Part shown: positions 54,077 through 63,818 of the stretch, one piece after another
Position numbering within the stretch: position 1 is the stretch's first letter
Layout: every line of letters starts with the position of its first letter
Source of the DNA: CAVRIA01 sp963721115
Lineage (GTDB): Bacteria; Desulfobacterota; Binatia; HRBIN30; CADEER01
Assembly: GCA_963721115.1 (NCBI GenBank)
Contig: CAVRIA010000008.1
Coordinates: forward strand, 496,001-560,000
Length of the DNA stretch: 64,000 bases
Reading direction: 5' to 3'
The notes under the pieces: model-generated
Database searches by the model: none
Seen by the model: only the letters and a program-made list of their open reading frames with translations
Told to the model about the DNA's origin: nothing
Program-made: the position numbers and the translations under genes

Positions 54077-55603
54077 CTACGGCGCTACCCTTCTCGTTCG
54101 CGCTCGCGCGGGAGGTCGCGCCATCGGCTGGGCGCGGCGAGCACGGCGCCTCGTGCCCGCCGCCGCCTTGCCGAGGCCTGTCTGAATTGCCACACGCTCG
54201 GGCGCCTCGGAGAGCTCGCGGAACGACGCCTCGATGTCGCCGGCGAAGTCGTGCAGGTCCGGCAGCAGATCCCACTCGCCGGTAAACCCCCAGCACAGCT
54301 TTCCCGCGTAGCTGAAGAGCACGATACCGAGGCACAGGGAGTCGATCAGCGGAAGGAAGCCGAAGTTATCGACCATCCTGGCGCCGAGCATATGGAGCGG
54401 CAGCTGGGGCCCGGGAACGTTGGTCACCACGAGATTGAACGGGAGAACGCGCGTCGCCAGCCGCGCGCCGAGCGACAGCAGGGTCGATGGCGTCCACTCG
54501 CCCACTTGGGTCAGCACCGCGGCGCTGAGGGCTTGCTTCGAGTCCTTGAGGTGCTCCGTGGTCGCGCGGATCCTCTCGAGCCGCCGTATCGGATCGGGCT
54601 CGGCGAGGGGCATGGGAACCATCCACGCCGAGATCCGATTGCCGAGTGTGCCCCGCTCCTGCTCGGTGCGGACGCTCACCGGGGCCATCACCCGAAAGTC
54701 GAGCGGCGCCAGATCCACGCCGCGTCGACGCAGGAAGCGGCGCAGCGCACCGGCGACCGTGGCGAGCACGACATCGTTCACCGTCCCGCCCAGACGCTGC
54801 TTGACTCCCTTGACCGTGTCGAGGTCCATCGTCAGCCAGTCGAGGCGCCGATGCGGCCCGATGCGTCGATTCAGCGGCGTCTCCGAGACGCCGCGCATGC
54901 CGGTGCTGAGGGTCTGGCGCAGGGCGTTCAGGTTGGCGCGGATGCCGGAATCCGGGTCGCCTGCCTCTTGCAGGCTGTGCGGAAAGCTCTTTGCCATGTC
55001 GGCGGGCAGTCGCGCGTAGCGCCCGAGCGCGTCACTCGCCAGCTCCCAACGACTCGGCGCCGGGCGCGGCTTCCACCGCGGTGGTGGGTCGAACGCGTCG
55101 GTGGATTCCGGCTTGAGCAGGACGTTCAGCAGATCGACGCTCGACACCCCGTCGACCATGCAGTGATGGATCTTGCTGATCATGACGAAGAGCGCCGGAT
55201 CCGCCAGGCCTTCGAGGATCCAGATCTCCCACAACGGCTTCTGGCGGTCGAGGTGCTGCGCCATGATGCGCGCTGCGAGACGCCTGAGCTGCCGTGCATC
55301 TCCCGGCTTCGGCAGCGCACTGTGGCGGACGTGGTAGTGAATGTTGAAGTGCTCGTCGTCCACCCACACGGGATGATTCTCGATCGGGACGTGCGCCAGG
55401 CGCTGGCGGTAGCGAGGAATGAGGTGCAGGCGGGAGGCGACGTAATGGCGAACCTTGTCGATGTCGATGCCGCCGTCGGCTGTCCGCAGCGGCCCGGCCT
55501 CGAACGTTGCAATGCCGGCCACGTGCATCGGGCTGGTCGGCGTCTCCATGATCAGAAAGGAGTTGTCGAGGAAGGTGAGGCGGTCGTAAGCATGCTCGGG
55601 CAT
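54077..55603 (-). CDS. Wax ester synthase/diacylglycerol acyltransferase (WS/DGAT)
   Basis: Bifunctional acyltransferase of 508 residues that esterifies fatty alcohols or diacylglycerol with acyl-CoA to form storage lipids. The catalytic HHxxxDG reads HHCMVDG (146-152). PLWEIWILEG precedes it, NDVVLATVAG and VMAPVSVR follow, and VVTNVPGPQLPLHMLGA is the conserved C-terminal block. FLDNSFLIMETPTSPMHVAG at the N-terminus is typical. A basic C-terminal tail (GTRRRARRAQPMARPPARAR) is unusual and could bind lipid surfaces or be unconstrained extension. No lipid-storage partner is adjacent. Confidence 0.9.
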   Translation of the reverse strand: MPEHAYDRLTFLDNSFLIMETPTSPMHVAGIATFEAGPLRTADGGIDIDKVRHYVASRLHLIPRYRQRLAHVPIENHPVWVDDEHFNIHYHVRHSALPKPGDARQLRRLAARIMAQHLDRQKPLWEIWILEGLADPALFVMISKIHHCMVDGVSSVDLLNVLLKPESTDAFDPPPRWKPRPAPSRWELASDALGRYARLPADMAKSFPHSLQEAGDPDSGIRANLNALRQTLSTGMRGVSETPLNRRIGPHRRLDWLTMDLDTVKGVKQRLGGTVNDVVLATVAGALRRFLRRRGVDLAPLDFRVMAPVSVRTEQERGTLGNRISAWMVPMPLAEPDPIRRLERIRATTEHLKDSKQALSAAVLTQVGEWTPSTLLSLGARLATRVLPFNLVVTNVPGPQLPLHMLGARMVDNFGFLPLIDSLCLGIVLFSYAGKLCWGFTGEWDLLPDLHDFAGDIEASFRELSEAPERVAIQTGLGKAAAGTRRRARRAQPMARPPARARTRRVAP

Positions 55604-55894
55604 CGCGATGTCCTTTCGATGAACTGGCGCAGTAGATATCCGCGCCGCCTCGGTCTCCGTCCCGGATGACCCGGAAGTCGAGGCGTGCGATGCGTTCAGA
55701 CGTTGAGGAAGGGGGTTGCCCCGGTGGGGCTCGTGCGTATCAGGGTGGGGGCCGTTGGACCCCGCGCGCGGGCTGGGAACGAGTCAGGTGATGCGCCGCT
55801 ACCGTACCATCCGGGGGCGTCGTTGTCGAACCGCATCGTTTCAACGGTTCATTCACGAGGAACCAGGCCAGAGATCTGGGAATGTTCGTCGGGT

Positions 55895-57493
55895 TCAATC
55901 TTCGTTCTCGTCGGCGTCCCGCTCCTCGGTGGTCTTCTCCTCTTCGCCCGATTCGAGCCGCAACAGTCGGGCGTCGATGTCGGCCAGCAACTTCTCGTGA
56001 ATCTCCTGGCTGAGAACTCCTTGCCGGAAGGAATCGATCACATGGTTCTTCTCCGTCAGCAGCAGATGCCGGCGAGCCCAATGCGACTCTTGGGCCGCAA
56101 TCGCCGCGCGGTCGAGCTCCAACTCGCCGATCTGGTCTTGCTCCTTCTCGATCCGCTTTTCGTATTCATCCTTGAGCTGGGCGCGCACGTCGTCGCGGGT
56201 GAACCGGACGTACGACATGCGCTCCACTTCGTCGAGCGCCGCGCTGGCCGCCTGCAATTTGCCGCGCGCGAGCTCGTAGGCTTCCCGGTGCTCTCGCCCT
56301 TTGACGACGCCCAGCCAGTGCAGCAGGGGCGAGATGCTCATGCCGTGCACCAGAATCGACATCATCACCACCCCGAACGTCATCGTTACCAACAGATCCC
56401 GATGGGGGAACTCCCTCGTCAGACCCAGTACCAGCACCATCGGCAAGGCGCCGCGCAGCCCGCCCCACGTCAGTACGACGCTCCACCGCCACGGAATTTT
56501 CTCGCGGGTCTTTCGCAGCAATCCCGACACGACGAAGATCACCAGGGCCCGGCCCGCGGTCACGACCAGATAGGCGACGAGAATCACCTTCCACGAACCG
56601 AACAGCGCATCGAGGTGCACCTCCAGCCCGATGAGCAGGAACACGATCGAGTTCAAGGCAAACGCCACGTACTCCCAAAAGGTCTCCACGGCGACCCGCG
56701 TGGAGGGCGTCATGCCGACGCGCGCGCCGTAATTGCCGCAGAGCACCCCGGCCACCACAACCGCGATCACGCCCGAATAATGAAAGTGCTCGGCCGTCAC
56801 GAACGAGCCGTACGCCGCGATGGTCGTCAACGTGATCTCGATCATCGCATCATCAATCTGCTTGATTACCTGCGACACCGCCAGGCCGACCGCCGCGCCG
56901 ATCAGCCCGCCGAAGCCGACAATCTCGAGGAAGTCCGTCGCCAGTTGTCCCGTCGTGACGCTGGCGCCGGTCACCAGCGACAGACTCAGCGTGAAAAACA
57001 CGATTGCCGTGCCGTCGTTGAGCAAACTCTCGCCGTCCAGCAATACCGACAACCGCCGCGGCGCCCCGAGACTGCGAAACACCGCCATCACCGCGATCGG
57101 GTCGGTCGCCGCGATCAACGCCCCGAACACCAACGCATACTGCCACGTGAAATCCCGCTCCAGATGCAGCGTGCTGACGACGGGCGTCAGGATCACGGTC
57201 GTCAACGCCACCGCCGCGGCTACGCCCGGCACGGCCAGCGCCGCGATGGCCAAGCGGTTGCGCCAGAATTCGCGGAACTCGATGTGAAACGCGGCCTCGA
57301 ACAAGAGGCCCGGCAGGAACACCGAAAAGAGCAATTCCTTCGTCAAATGGGGCGGCGTGAACAGACTCAAAATACCGAGCCCCAATCCGGTGAGCACCAG
57401 CGCCACCGTGTACGGCACGTGCAATTGCCGCACGGCAATCGCCACGGCCGCCGCGACCGAAAACAGCAAAATCAATATCGTCTCAGTCTGCAC
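55895..57493 (-). CDS. CPA1-family Na+/H+ antiporter
   Basis: Inner-membrane cation/proton antiporter (NhaP type) of 532 residues with about 12-13 helices and a cytoplasmic C-terminal coiled coil (from ~residue 405, rich in Glu/Lys/Arg). Ion-binding motifs are ALIAATDPIAVMAVF and DGESLLNDGTAIVFF, with LTWGGLRGALPMVL in the second half. Start is GTG at 57493. It lies near an N-type ATPase operon, a pairing that makes sense if both handle Na+, but the APC gene sits between them. Confidence 0.9.
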   Translation of the reverse strand: MQTETILILLFSVAAAVAIAVRQLHVPYTVALVLTGLGLGILSLFTPPHLTKELLFSVFLPGLLFEAAFHIEFREFWRNRLAIAALAVPGVAAAVALTTVILTPVVSTLHLERDFTWQYALVFGALIAATDPIAVMAVFRSLGAPRRLSVLLDGESLLNDGTAIVFFTLSLSLVTGASVTTGQLATDFLEIVGFGGLIGAAVGLAVSQVIKQIDDAMIEITLTTIAAYGSFVTAEHFHYSGVIAVVVAGVLCGNYGARVGMTPSTRVAVETFWEYVAFALNSIVFLLIGLEVHLDALFGSWKVILVAYLVVTAGRALVIFVVSGLLRKTREKIPWRWSVVLTWGGLRGALPMVLVLGLTREFPHRDLLVTMTFGVVMMSILVHGMSISPLLHWLGVVKGREHREAYELARGKLQAASAALDEVERMSYVRFTRDDVRAQLKDEYEKRIEKEQDQIGELELDRAAIAAQESHWARRHLLLTEKNHVIDSFRQGVLSQEIHEKLLADIDARLLRLESGEEEKTTEERDADENED

Positions 57494-57664
57494 GGCTTGT
57501 CACCCCGACAACCTCGCCCGCCGACTTCGGCGCGAGGGGAAGGATACGAGCGCCCTCTGTGTCGATGATCTCCTGCACATTCATATGCAGCCCTTCCTCC
57601 ACCCGCCTCGCCATCGGCGGGAACAACGGACTACGGCGCGTGGGGCGTGCTCGTCGCGGTCCGG

Positions 57665-58957
57665 TCATTCGTGCAATCGGATCTCTCGATTCGCCAGCCG
57701 ATAGGCGCCCTCGATCGTCACCGCCAACGCGACCATGGCCGCCAGCACCCACAACTTTGCCGGTGCGGTCATGAATGTCTGCCAGACCAACGCGCCCAAT
57801 GCCGTCAGGCACGCGACAGCGCCGGCGACCGAAACCCAGCCGCGGCTGTTGGTATGAGGGGCGCTCCGCGCGTTGGCGACGTTCACCGCGGCGAAGATCA
57901 GCAGAAACCCGCCGCTGCCCAGCGTCGCAATGCTCGTCAGGTCGAAGGCGTTGGCCACGAACAGCGTCAACCCGGCGGTAATCAGCAGTCCTTCCACCGG
58001 TTCGCCCCACACTTTCCGCTCCAGCATTGCCGGCAATTCGCCATCGCGCGCGACGCAGTAGCTCAAACGCGCTGCGCCGTAGAGCGTGGCGTTGATCGCG
58101 GAAGCGGTGGACAACATCGCCGCGACTGCGATCAGCGTGAAGCCGGTCTGCCCGAGAAATGGTCGAGCCGCTTCCGCCAACGCGTAATCCTTGGCCGCCA
58201 CGATCTTGTCTACCGAGAGATTGCCGACGGTGACGAGAGCCACCAGCACGTACAATCCGATCACGAAGCCGACCGCCGTGTAGTAGGCGCGCGGCAGGGT
58301 TCGCGCCGCGTCGCGCACATCGTCCGCGGTGTTGGCGATCAACTCGAACCCTTCGTAGGCCAAGAAGATGATCATCCCGCCTGCCGCCAACTGCAGCGGC
58401 GGCGCCCACGAGCTTGGCGCGATCTGGGAAGTGTTGACGCCGGCAAGGCCAGCGCCGACGAAAAACAGGAGGATCACTACTTTCAATCCCACGATCCAGT
58501 CCTCCGCCTCGCCGATCAACTCGGCGCTGAGCAGGTTCACTCCGGCAATCGTGATCACGCTGAGACTGATCAACGCATGCTTGCCGATCGCCTGCCATGT
58601 CTCCGGCAGGAACGTCGCGCCGTAGCTGCCGAACGCGAACGCGTACAGCGACAGCATCACGACGTAACTCAGCCACAACAGCACGTTCAGGCTGCCGGTC
58701 GACATACCGGACCCGAAAACGCGATCCAGGAACGTGACCGTGCCGCCGCGGCTCGGATAGGCCACCGAAAGCTTCGCGTACGAATACGTCGTCAGCAGCG
58801 CCACCACGCCCGCCAGCGCAAAGGCCACCGGCGTGCCGCCGTGCGCCAGTTGCACGGCCAGGCCCAGCACCGCAAAAATCCCGCCCCCGACCATCCCACC
58901 GACGCCGATGGCCACCACCGCCCAAAAGCCGATCTTATCGTCGCCTGCTTTACTCAT
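57665..58957 (-). CDS. APC-family amino acid permease
   Basis: Amino acid/polyamine transporter of 430 residues with 12 predicted helices. IGVGGMVGGGIFAVLGLAVQ is the unwound helix-1 substrate-binding motif, and FLAYEGFELIANTADDVRDA corresponds to helix 6. YVVMLSLYAFAFGSYGATF lies in helix 3. The substrate is unknown. The gene is intact, between a frameshift-rich ATPase operon and the antiporter. Confidence 0.9.
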   Translation of the reverse strand: MSKAGDDKIGFWAVVAIGVGGMVGGGIFAVLGLAVQLAHGGTPVAFALAGVVALLTTYSYAKLSVAYPSRGGTVTFLDRVFGSGMSTGSLNVLLWLSYVVMLSLYAFAFGSYGATFLPETWQAIGKHALISLSVITIAGVNLLSAELIGEAEDWIVGLKVVILLFFVGAGLAGVNTSQIAPSSWAPPLQLAAGGMIIFLAYEGFELIANTADDVRDAARTLPRAYYTAVGFVIGLYVLVALVTVGNLSVDKIVAAKDYALAEAARPFLGQTGFTLIAVAAMLSTASAINATLYGAARLSYCVARDGELPAMLERKVWGEPVEGLLITAGLTLFVANAFDLTSIATLGSGGFLLIFAAVNVANARSAPHTNSRGWVSVAGAVACLTALGALVWQTFMTAPAKLWVLAAMVALAVTIEGAYRLANREIRLHE

Positions 58958-59005
58958 GCGCCGGTCGCCTTCTACACGAGTTCGCGGCTGGCGAAGCTCG
59001 GAGTA

Positions 59006-59028
59006 GTACGCGCGCGGAACGCGCGTAC
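59006..59028 (-). terminator. 9-bp hairpin between APC permease and atpG
   Basis: GTACGCGCG (59006-59014) and CGCGCGTAC (59020-59028) are exact reverse complements with a 5-nt loop. It lies after the atpG stop on the minus strand and may terminate the ATPase operon. A related GTACGCGCG-like sequence occurs near 53958 in the other minus-strand gap. Confidence 0.5.
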
Positions 59029-59182
59029 GATCGTCGTGTCCCGAAGTTATGCCATTTGGGGTCTCGCAGCGGAAGGTGGTGCCGCTCCCGTGCGGACACG
59101 ATGGAGAATGCGAGGAAGTGGAGCAGCGTCAAGAAGCTATGCGGACCAACCGGTGTCCCTCTGTCTCGACCGTCGCGAAAGC

Positions 59183-60072
59183 CTACCGCGGATCGGCCAG
59201 CGCCTCGAAGCCGGAGATCACGTCGAACAGTTCCTCGTCGATGCCACTCTGGCGCAGACGGTGGAATGTCCCGTTGAGGTCCTCCAGCAGTTCGTCGATA
59301 TTCTTGTCGGCGCGTTGCATCGCCGCCAGACGGCTCGCGTTCTCGCTCGCGAGGGATTCGGCGCACGCCCGGAAGAGCGAGACGAAAAGATATTCGCGGA
59401 TGAGCGCCCGCAAGGTCGCGGTGCCGCCACCCATGACCTCGGGCAGGTTTCCCGTCGGCCAGGGAAGTTCGGCCAGCTTGCGCGCCAGGTTTCGTCCAGC
59501 GGCAGCAGTCGCTGACTGACGGGCGCATAAACCGCCCCGGACGTGGGGCGGTTGTAGAAGAGGTGGAGTTCGGCGACTTCACCCTGGCTGCGGCGCGTCT
59601 CGCTCTCCACGAGAATCTGCCCGACGAGCGGGGTGATGGCCTTGACGGAATTCGGCACGGTGAAGAGTCCCACCAGCGGCAGGCCCGCGTCCGCCAGGCG
59701 CGCATGAACGCGCTCGCCGACGGCCCAGACTCGGGGTTTGCCGGGCAGAGCCGCCAGCGTCTTGACCGCATAATCGGCCACCACATCATTAAACTGGCCC
59801 ACCAGTCCCTGGTCGGAACCGAACACGACCGCGCCAATCGCACCCGCATCCGTTTGTCCTTGTCGTCTCGGTCATCGATGCCGCTGCCCCGCTTTCCCGA
59901 AAACACACGCTCAACCCCAGCTCCACGGTGCGATAGTAGTCGCCCAACGCGCGCACCGATTGCTCGTATTGGCCGATACTCGAAGCGGCCAGGGCTTTCA
60001 TCGTGCGGACGACGGATTGGAGATCCCGGCGCTGTTGATCTTTCGGCGCAGGCTCGCCGTGGTGTCGCTCAT
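59183..60072 (-). pseudogene. atpG: N-type ATPase gamma subunit, frameshifted
   Basis: Central rotor stalk of the F1 sector, about 296 aa when joined. Pieces in successive frames: MSDTTASLRRKINSAG; DLQSVVRTMKALAASSIGQY through ELGLSVCF; FGSDQGLVGQFNDVVADYAV through QRLLPLDETW; and MGGGTATLRALIREYLFVSL to the stop in GFEALADPR. At least three shifts, near 60030, 59830 and 59475. The conserved N- and C-terminal helices that sit in the alpha/beta ring are present. The start overlaps the end of atpA. Last gene of the visible operon. Confidence 0.8.
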
Positions 60073-61672
60073 GACTGTCTCCTCGGGGCTCGTCCCGGGC
60101 TTCGGTTTGACCTCGGTTGATCCGGTCGGACTCGGGCTCGGCTTGGGCTGGAAACGTGCCGAGCGTCTGGCGGGCGATTTCGATGATCGTTTCGCGATCC
60201 TCATCGCTCAACTTGTCGGCGGTATCCAATCGCTCGCGCACCTCCGCCGGGATCTCCGCCGCCGCCTCGCGCACGGCCTGCTCGGCTCCGTCATCTGGTC
60301 GAGCGGCACCGCGTCGAAGAGTTCCGCGGTCAACGCCAGCAGGACGGCGATTTGTGCGGGCACGGACACCGGGGCGAATTCCGGCTGCTTGAGGCAGGCG
60401 CGGATTCGCCGTCCATGCTCGATGATCTTGCGGGTGTCTTCATCCAGGCGGGCGCCGAACCGGGCAAAGGTCTCGAGTTCCTCGAACTGCGCGTAGGCGA
60501 GCTTGAGGTCGCCCGCCACCGCGCGGTAGGCCGCCCGTTGCGCCTTGCCGCCGACGCGCGAAACGGATTTGCCGACATCGACCGCGGGCAGCACGCCCAA
60601 TTCGAACAGCGACGGCGAGAGGTAGATCTGCCCGTCCGTGATGGAAATCAGGTTGGTCGGAATGTAGGCGGAAATGTTCTGCGCTTCGGTCTCGATGATG
60701 GGCAGGGCGGTGAGCGAGCCGCCGCCGAGTTCCTCGCGCAGATGCGTGGCGCGTTCCAGCAGCCGCGAATGGATATAGAAGATGTCGCCGGGGAAGGCTT
60801 CGCGACCGGGCGGACGGCGCAGCAGCAGGGAAAGCTCGCGATAGGCGCGGGCGTGATGGGTGAGATCGTCGTAAACGATGAGCACATCGCGGCCCGCTCC
60901 ATGAAATGCTCCGCGATGCTGGTGGCGGCGTAAGGGGCGATGTAGGCGAGACCCGGCGGGTCGTTGCCCTCGGTGACGACCACGACGGTGTAATCCATCG
61001 CGCCCTTTTCCCGCAAGGTGGCCACGGCCTTCGCCACGGCGGAGGCGCGCTGGCCGATGGCGCAATAGACGCACAGGACATCCTTGCCGCGCTGATTGAG
61101 GATGGTGTCGATCGCGATGGCGGTCTTGCCCGTCTGCCGGTCACCGAGAATCAGCTCGCGCTGGCCGCGTCCGATGGGAATGAGCGCATCGATGACTTTG
61201 AGGCCGGTCTGGAGCGGCACGGTGACGGGCGCGCGGTCCATGATGGGCGCGGCGGGGCGTTCGATGGGCAGGCGCTCGCTGGCAGACCACCGGCCCGTTG
61301 CCATCGAGCGGCCGGCCGAGCGGGTCGATGACGCGTCCCAGCAATCCGTCGCCCACGGCCACGTCCATGACCCGGCCCGTGCGCTCGACTTCATCGCCTG
61401 CGTGCAGATGCCAGTATTCGCCGAGCAGCACGACGCCGATTTCGTCCTCGTCCACGTTGAACGCGATGCCGAACACATCGCCGGGAAATTTCACCAATTC
61501 GTCAAAGCCCACGCCGGGAAGGCCGGAGACCTTGGCGATGCCGGTGGAGACGCTGGTGATCGTGCCCACCTCGCGCGGCGTCAGTTGCGGCGTGAAGGCT
61601 TCGCGCGCCCTGGCTCATTCCAGCGAACGCGCTGTCGAAGACGCTCTGCAAGGATTCGGGCGGCGCGCTCAT
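60069..61672 (-). pseudogene. atpA: N-type ATPase alpha subunit, frameshifted
   Basis: F1 catalytic-core alpha subunit, about 530 aa when joined. Pieces: MSAPPESLQSVFDSAFAG; AREAFTPQLTPREVGTITSV to GDGLLGRVIDPLGRPLDGNG; SERLPIERPAAPIMDRAPVT with the P-loop GDRQTGKTAIAIDTILNQ; RDVLIVYDDLTHHARAYREL to AELFDAVPLDQM; and VREAAAEIPAEVRERLDTAD. At least four shifts, near 61610, 61280, 60895 and 60290. All blocks are strongly conserved. The gene ends in a Pro/Lys/Ser-rich hexanucleotide tract before the atpG start. Confidence 0.82.
60095..60151. repeat. Hexanucleotide tract at the atpA end
   Basis: A run of degenerate GGCTTC/GGTTTG/GGACTC/GGCTCG hexamers on the plus strand, read on the minus strand as alternating Pro with Lys, Ser and Thr codons. 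It lies just before the ribosome binding site (GAGGAGAC) of atpG. Confidence 0.7.
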
Positions 61673-62502
61673 TTGGTCTCCTCGGGAGCTGTCAGGTTTA
61701 GCCTCGGACTTCGGCTTGGTCTCAGGTTTGACTTCCGGTTTTGACTGTTCTTTCAGCAGTTCGCCGACGCTCTTTTCCAGTGACGCGAGATAATCCGCGA
61801 TGCTCCAGGCCACCTTCTGTCCGTTCGCGGTGAGTTCGATGCCGCTGATCAGGTCCGGCGCGGTCTCGAACCGGACGTGGATTTCAGCCGAGAAGGTTTC
61901 GTTGAGCGCATTTTGTATCGCCGCTCGTTGCTCCGCCGGCAGGTCGAAGGCGCTGCGCACGAGCGCGGGGTCGGACGCTGTCTTCAGGGCCTCGGCGAGG
62001 CCTTCCTTCGCCTCACCGTCCAGCTCTCGCAAGCGGCGCGCGAACACCTCGCTCATGCGTTCTTCCAGACTTGTCCCGGCGAGGTCCGTCAGCGTCTTTC
62101 GCGCGATGGCAAACACTTCCTCCCGGGTTCGGCGGGTGATTTCGTCGATTCAGGCTCTGTTGTTCGCGTTCTCAACGCTTCCTGTCGTTTGGCACTCAGG
62201 GCGTCGGCCGCCTTCCGCGCTTCGTCGAGGAGCCGCTGACGTTCGGCTTTCGCCTCGTCCGTCGCCTGGCTCAAGAGTGCGGCGCGCTGCTGGTCGAACT
62301 CCTCGTTCTTGTGCTGGAACTCGTCGCGCTCCTTTTGGGCTTCGGCCTTTTTCGCGTCGGCGTCCGCGAGTTCCGCGGCGATCCGCTTCTCCCGCGCGTC
62401 GATGGCGTGGAGGATGGGCTTGTAGAGAAAGCGCTTCATCAACCACACCAGGATGAGGAAGTTGAGCGCCTGCGCACCGACGGTGAACCAGTCGATGAGC
62501 AT
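61669..62502 (-). pseudogene. atpF: N-type ATPase b subunit, frameshifted
   Basis: Peripheral stalk of the ATPase. The N-terminal helix MLIDWFTVGAQALNFLILVW and a long charged helix (REKRIAAELADADAKKAEAQ) are in one frame. The C-terminal part (EEVFAIARKTLTDLAGTSLE to ADYLASLEKSVGELLKEQ) is in another. At least two indels lie near 62160-62140, and one more is needed to reach the ATGA-type stop at 61669. N-type ATPases lack a separate delta gene, and their longer b subunit is thought to take over that role; the C-terminal domain here fits this. It ends in a hexanucleotide tract. Confidence 0.78.
61694..61743. repeat. Hexanucleotide tract at the atpF end
   Basis: Eight degenerate hexamers (GGTTTA, GCCTCG, GACTTC, GGCTTG and so on) read on the minus strand as KPEVKPETKPKSEAKP. 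It lies just upstream of the atpA ribosome binding site (GAGGAGAC). Confidence 0.7.
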
Positions 62503-62505
62503 GGG

Positions 62506-62786
62506 TTACTTTCCCGCGGTTTGGGCGATGACGTGGTTCCAGAACGGATTGGCGAAGATGAGAATCATCGAGACCACGAAGCAGTAGATGGCCGTGGACT
62601 CGATCATCGCCAGGCCGACGAACAAGGTCCGGGTGATGGTGGCGGAGGCGTCGGGCTGCTGGGCCAGCGAGCTCAGCGCCGTCGCGACCGCCTTCCTTCC
62701 GCCAGCGCCGGCCCCATGGTGCCGAAACCGGTGGTGATGCCGGCGATGACAATGGATGCCACCGCGATGATCGTCATGCTATCCAT
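62506..62786 (-). pseudogene. atpE: N-type ATPase c subunit, one frameshift
   Basis: Rotor-ring proteolipid, 93 aa when one missing base is restored near 62693. Helix 1: MDSMTIIAVASIVIAGITTG to GPALAEG. Helix 2: TLFVGLAMIESTAIYCFVVS. A carboxylate lies in each helix (Glu30 and Glu63 in the restored numbering), with Ser64, Thr65 and Tyr68 around the second. The Glu-Ser-Thr...Tyr set is that of Na+-type rings, but the helix-1 Gln of classic Na+ rings is Pro here. AAAGGAG precedes the start. Confidence 0.83.
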
Positions 62787-62816
62787 GGTATCTCCTTTGG
62801 TTGTTGTGTTCATGCT

Positions 62817-63512
62817 TCAATGGCTGGGTTCCGGTTCGGGTTCGGGCTTGCGGACGCGCGTGGCGGCCGCGATGTAAACCGTGGCCAGGATGATGAAGAT
62901 GTAGGCCTGCACCATGCCGGTGAGCAGACCGAGCGCCGTCATGACGATCGGAAAGATGAACGGCGTGATGGTGAGCAGGATGCCGATGATCATCGCCCCG
63001 CTCATCATGTTGCCGAACAGGCGGACGGCCAGGGCCAGCGTGCGCGAAAGCTCGCTGATGATGTTGAACGGCAGCATGATGAACGTCGGCTTCACATAGG
63101 ACTTGAGGTAGCCGCCCACCCCCTGCTCCTCGATGCCGAAGAACGGCACGGCCACAAACACGCACAGCGCGAGTGCCGCCGTGGTCGAGAGCGAGCCCGT
63201 CGGCGGCTCGTAGCCGGGAATGATGGTGCAGAGGCTGGCTGCGGCGACAAACAGGAAAAGCGTGCCCAGAAAGCCGAGATATTTCCGCGGCTGACTCAGG
63301 CCGACTTCTTCGATTTGTTTCTCGATGCCGGTGACGACGATTTCCAGAAGGTTCTGCCAGCGGGAACGTTTCAGACCCGTGGAAAGTTTGCGCGTGATGA
63401 GTTTTGAACCGACGGCCAGCACGAGCATCAGCCCCCAGGTGAACACAATGGTGGCGTTGAGTTTGAGAAACCCGTGTTGCCAGAAGATGATCTCGTCGGG
63501 ACTAAGGCGCAT
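62817..63512 (-). CDS. atpB: N-type ATPase a subunit
   Basis: Membrane stator subunit that forms the ion half-channels; 231 aa, intact. The essential Arg of the ion path is Arg164 in ALAVRLFGNMMSG. KQIEEVGLSQPRKYLGFLGT and the terminal helix GLLTGMVQAYIFIILATVYI are family blocks. The last residues, RKPEPEPEPSH, are encoded by a hexanucleotide repeat. The start has an AGGAGG site. It is one of only two ATPase genes in the window without a reading-frame break. Confidence 0.9.
   Translation of the reverse strand: MRLSPDEIIFWQHGFLKLNATIVFTWGLMLVLAVGSKLITRKLSTGLKRSRWQNLLEIVVTGIEKQIEEVGLSQPRKYLGFLGTLFLFVAAASLCTIIPGYEPPTGSLSTTAALALCVFVAVPFFGIEEQGVGGYLKSYVKPTFIMLPFNIISELSRTLALAVRLFGNMMSGAMIIGILLTITPFIFPIVMTALGLLTGMVQAYIFIILATVYIAAATRVRKPEPEPEPSH
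62824..62851. repeat. Hexanucleotide tract at the atpB end
   Basis: Four to five hexamers (GGTTCC, GGTTCG, GGTTCG, GGCTTG) read on the minus strand as KPEPEPEP, the last coding sequence of atpB. Confidence 0.65.
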
Positions 63513-63536
63513 GGCTGGCCTCCTGTGCCGGGCGAG

Positions 63537-63818
63537 TTACGGTGTTCGATCGGCGGCCCGGGTGAGCCGCGTCACGACGAGGCGTGCCATGACAAATCCG
63601 AGGAGACACACCAGCAGCCGCTCCCAATGACCGCCCGCGACAAAGTAGAATCCAGCCAGGACAATGCTCATCCGCAGCAGCAGGCTGCCGAGGAACCAGA
63701 GCGCCGGCCGTCGGGACGAAACGCCCTTGCGAACCGTCCACCAGAGGCCGCCGAAGAAAATCGCGCCGAGCAACACGCCCGCCACCCACGCCAGCACCAG
63801 CGTCACGGCTTCATTCAT
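63537..63818 (-). CDS. atpR: N-type ATPase protein AtpR
   Basis: Small membrane protein specific to N-type ATPase operons, 93 aa with three hydrophobic segments: MNEAVTLVLAWVAGVLLGAI, RPALWFLGSLLLRMSIVLAG and RLLVCLLGFVMARLVV. The Arg residues in or near the helices are thought to face the c-ring carboxylates. The ATG overlaps the atpQ stop by 8 bases. Intact. Confidence 0.82.
   Translation of the reverse strand: MNEAVTLVLAWVAGVLLGAIFFGGLWWTVRKGVSSRRPALWFLGSLLLRMSIVLAGFYFVAGGHWERLLVCLLGFVMARLVVTRLTRAADRTP

Noticed and set aside
61502..62116. Natural b-alpha subunit fusion, because the frame runs from atpF into atpA without a stop
   Set aside because: A ribosome binding site and an ATGA start-stop overlap exist at 61672, and the local indels explain the loss of the stop.
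59183..62786. Programmed frameshifting as explanation for the broken ATPase genes
   Set aside because: Too many shifts, in different directions, with no slippery heptamers or consistent stems, and intact homologues do not use frameshifting.
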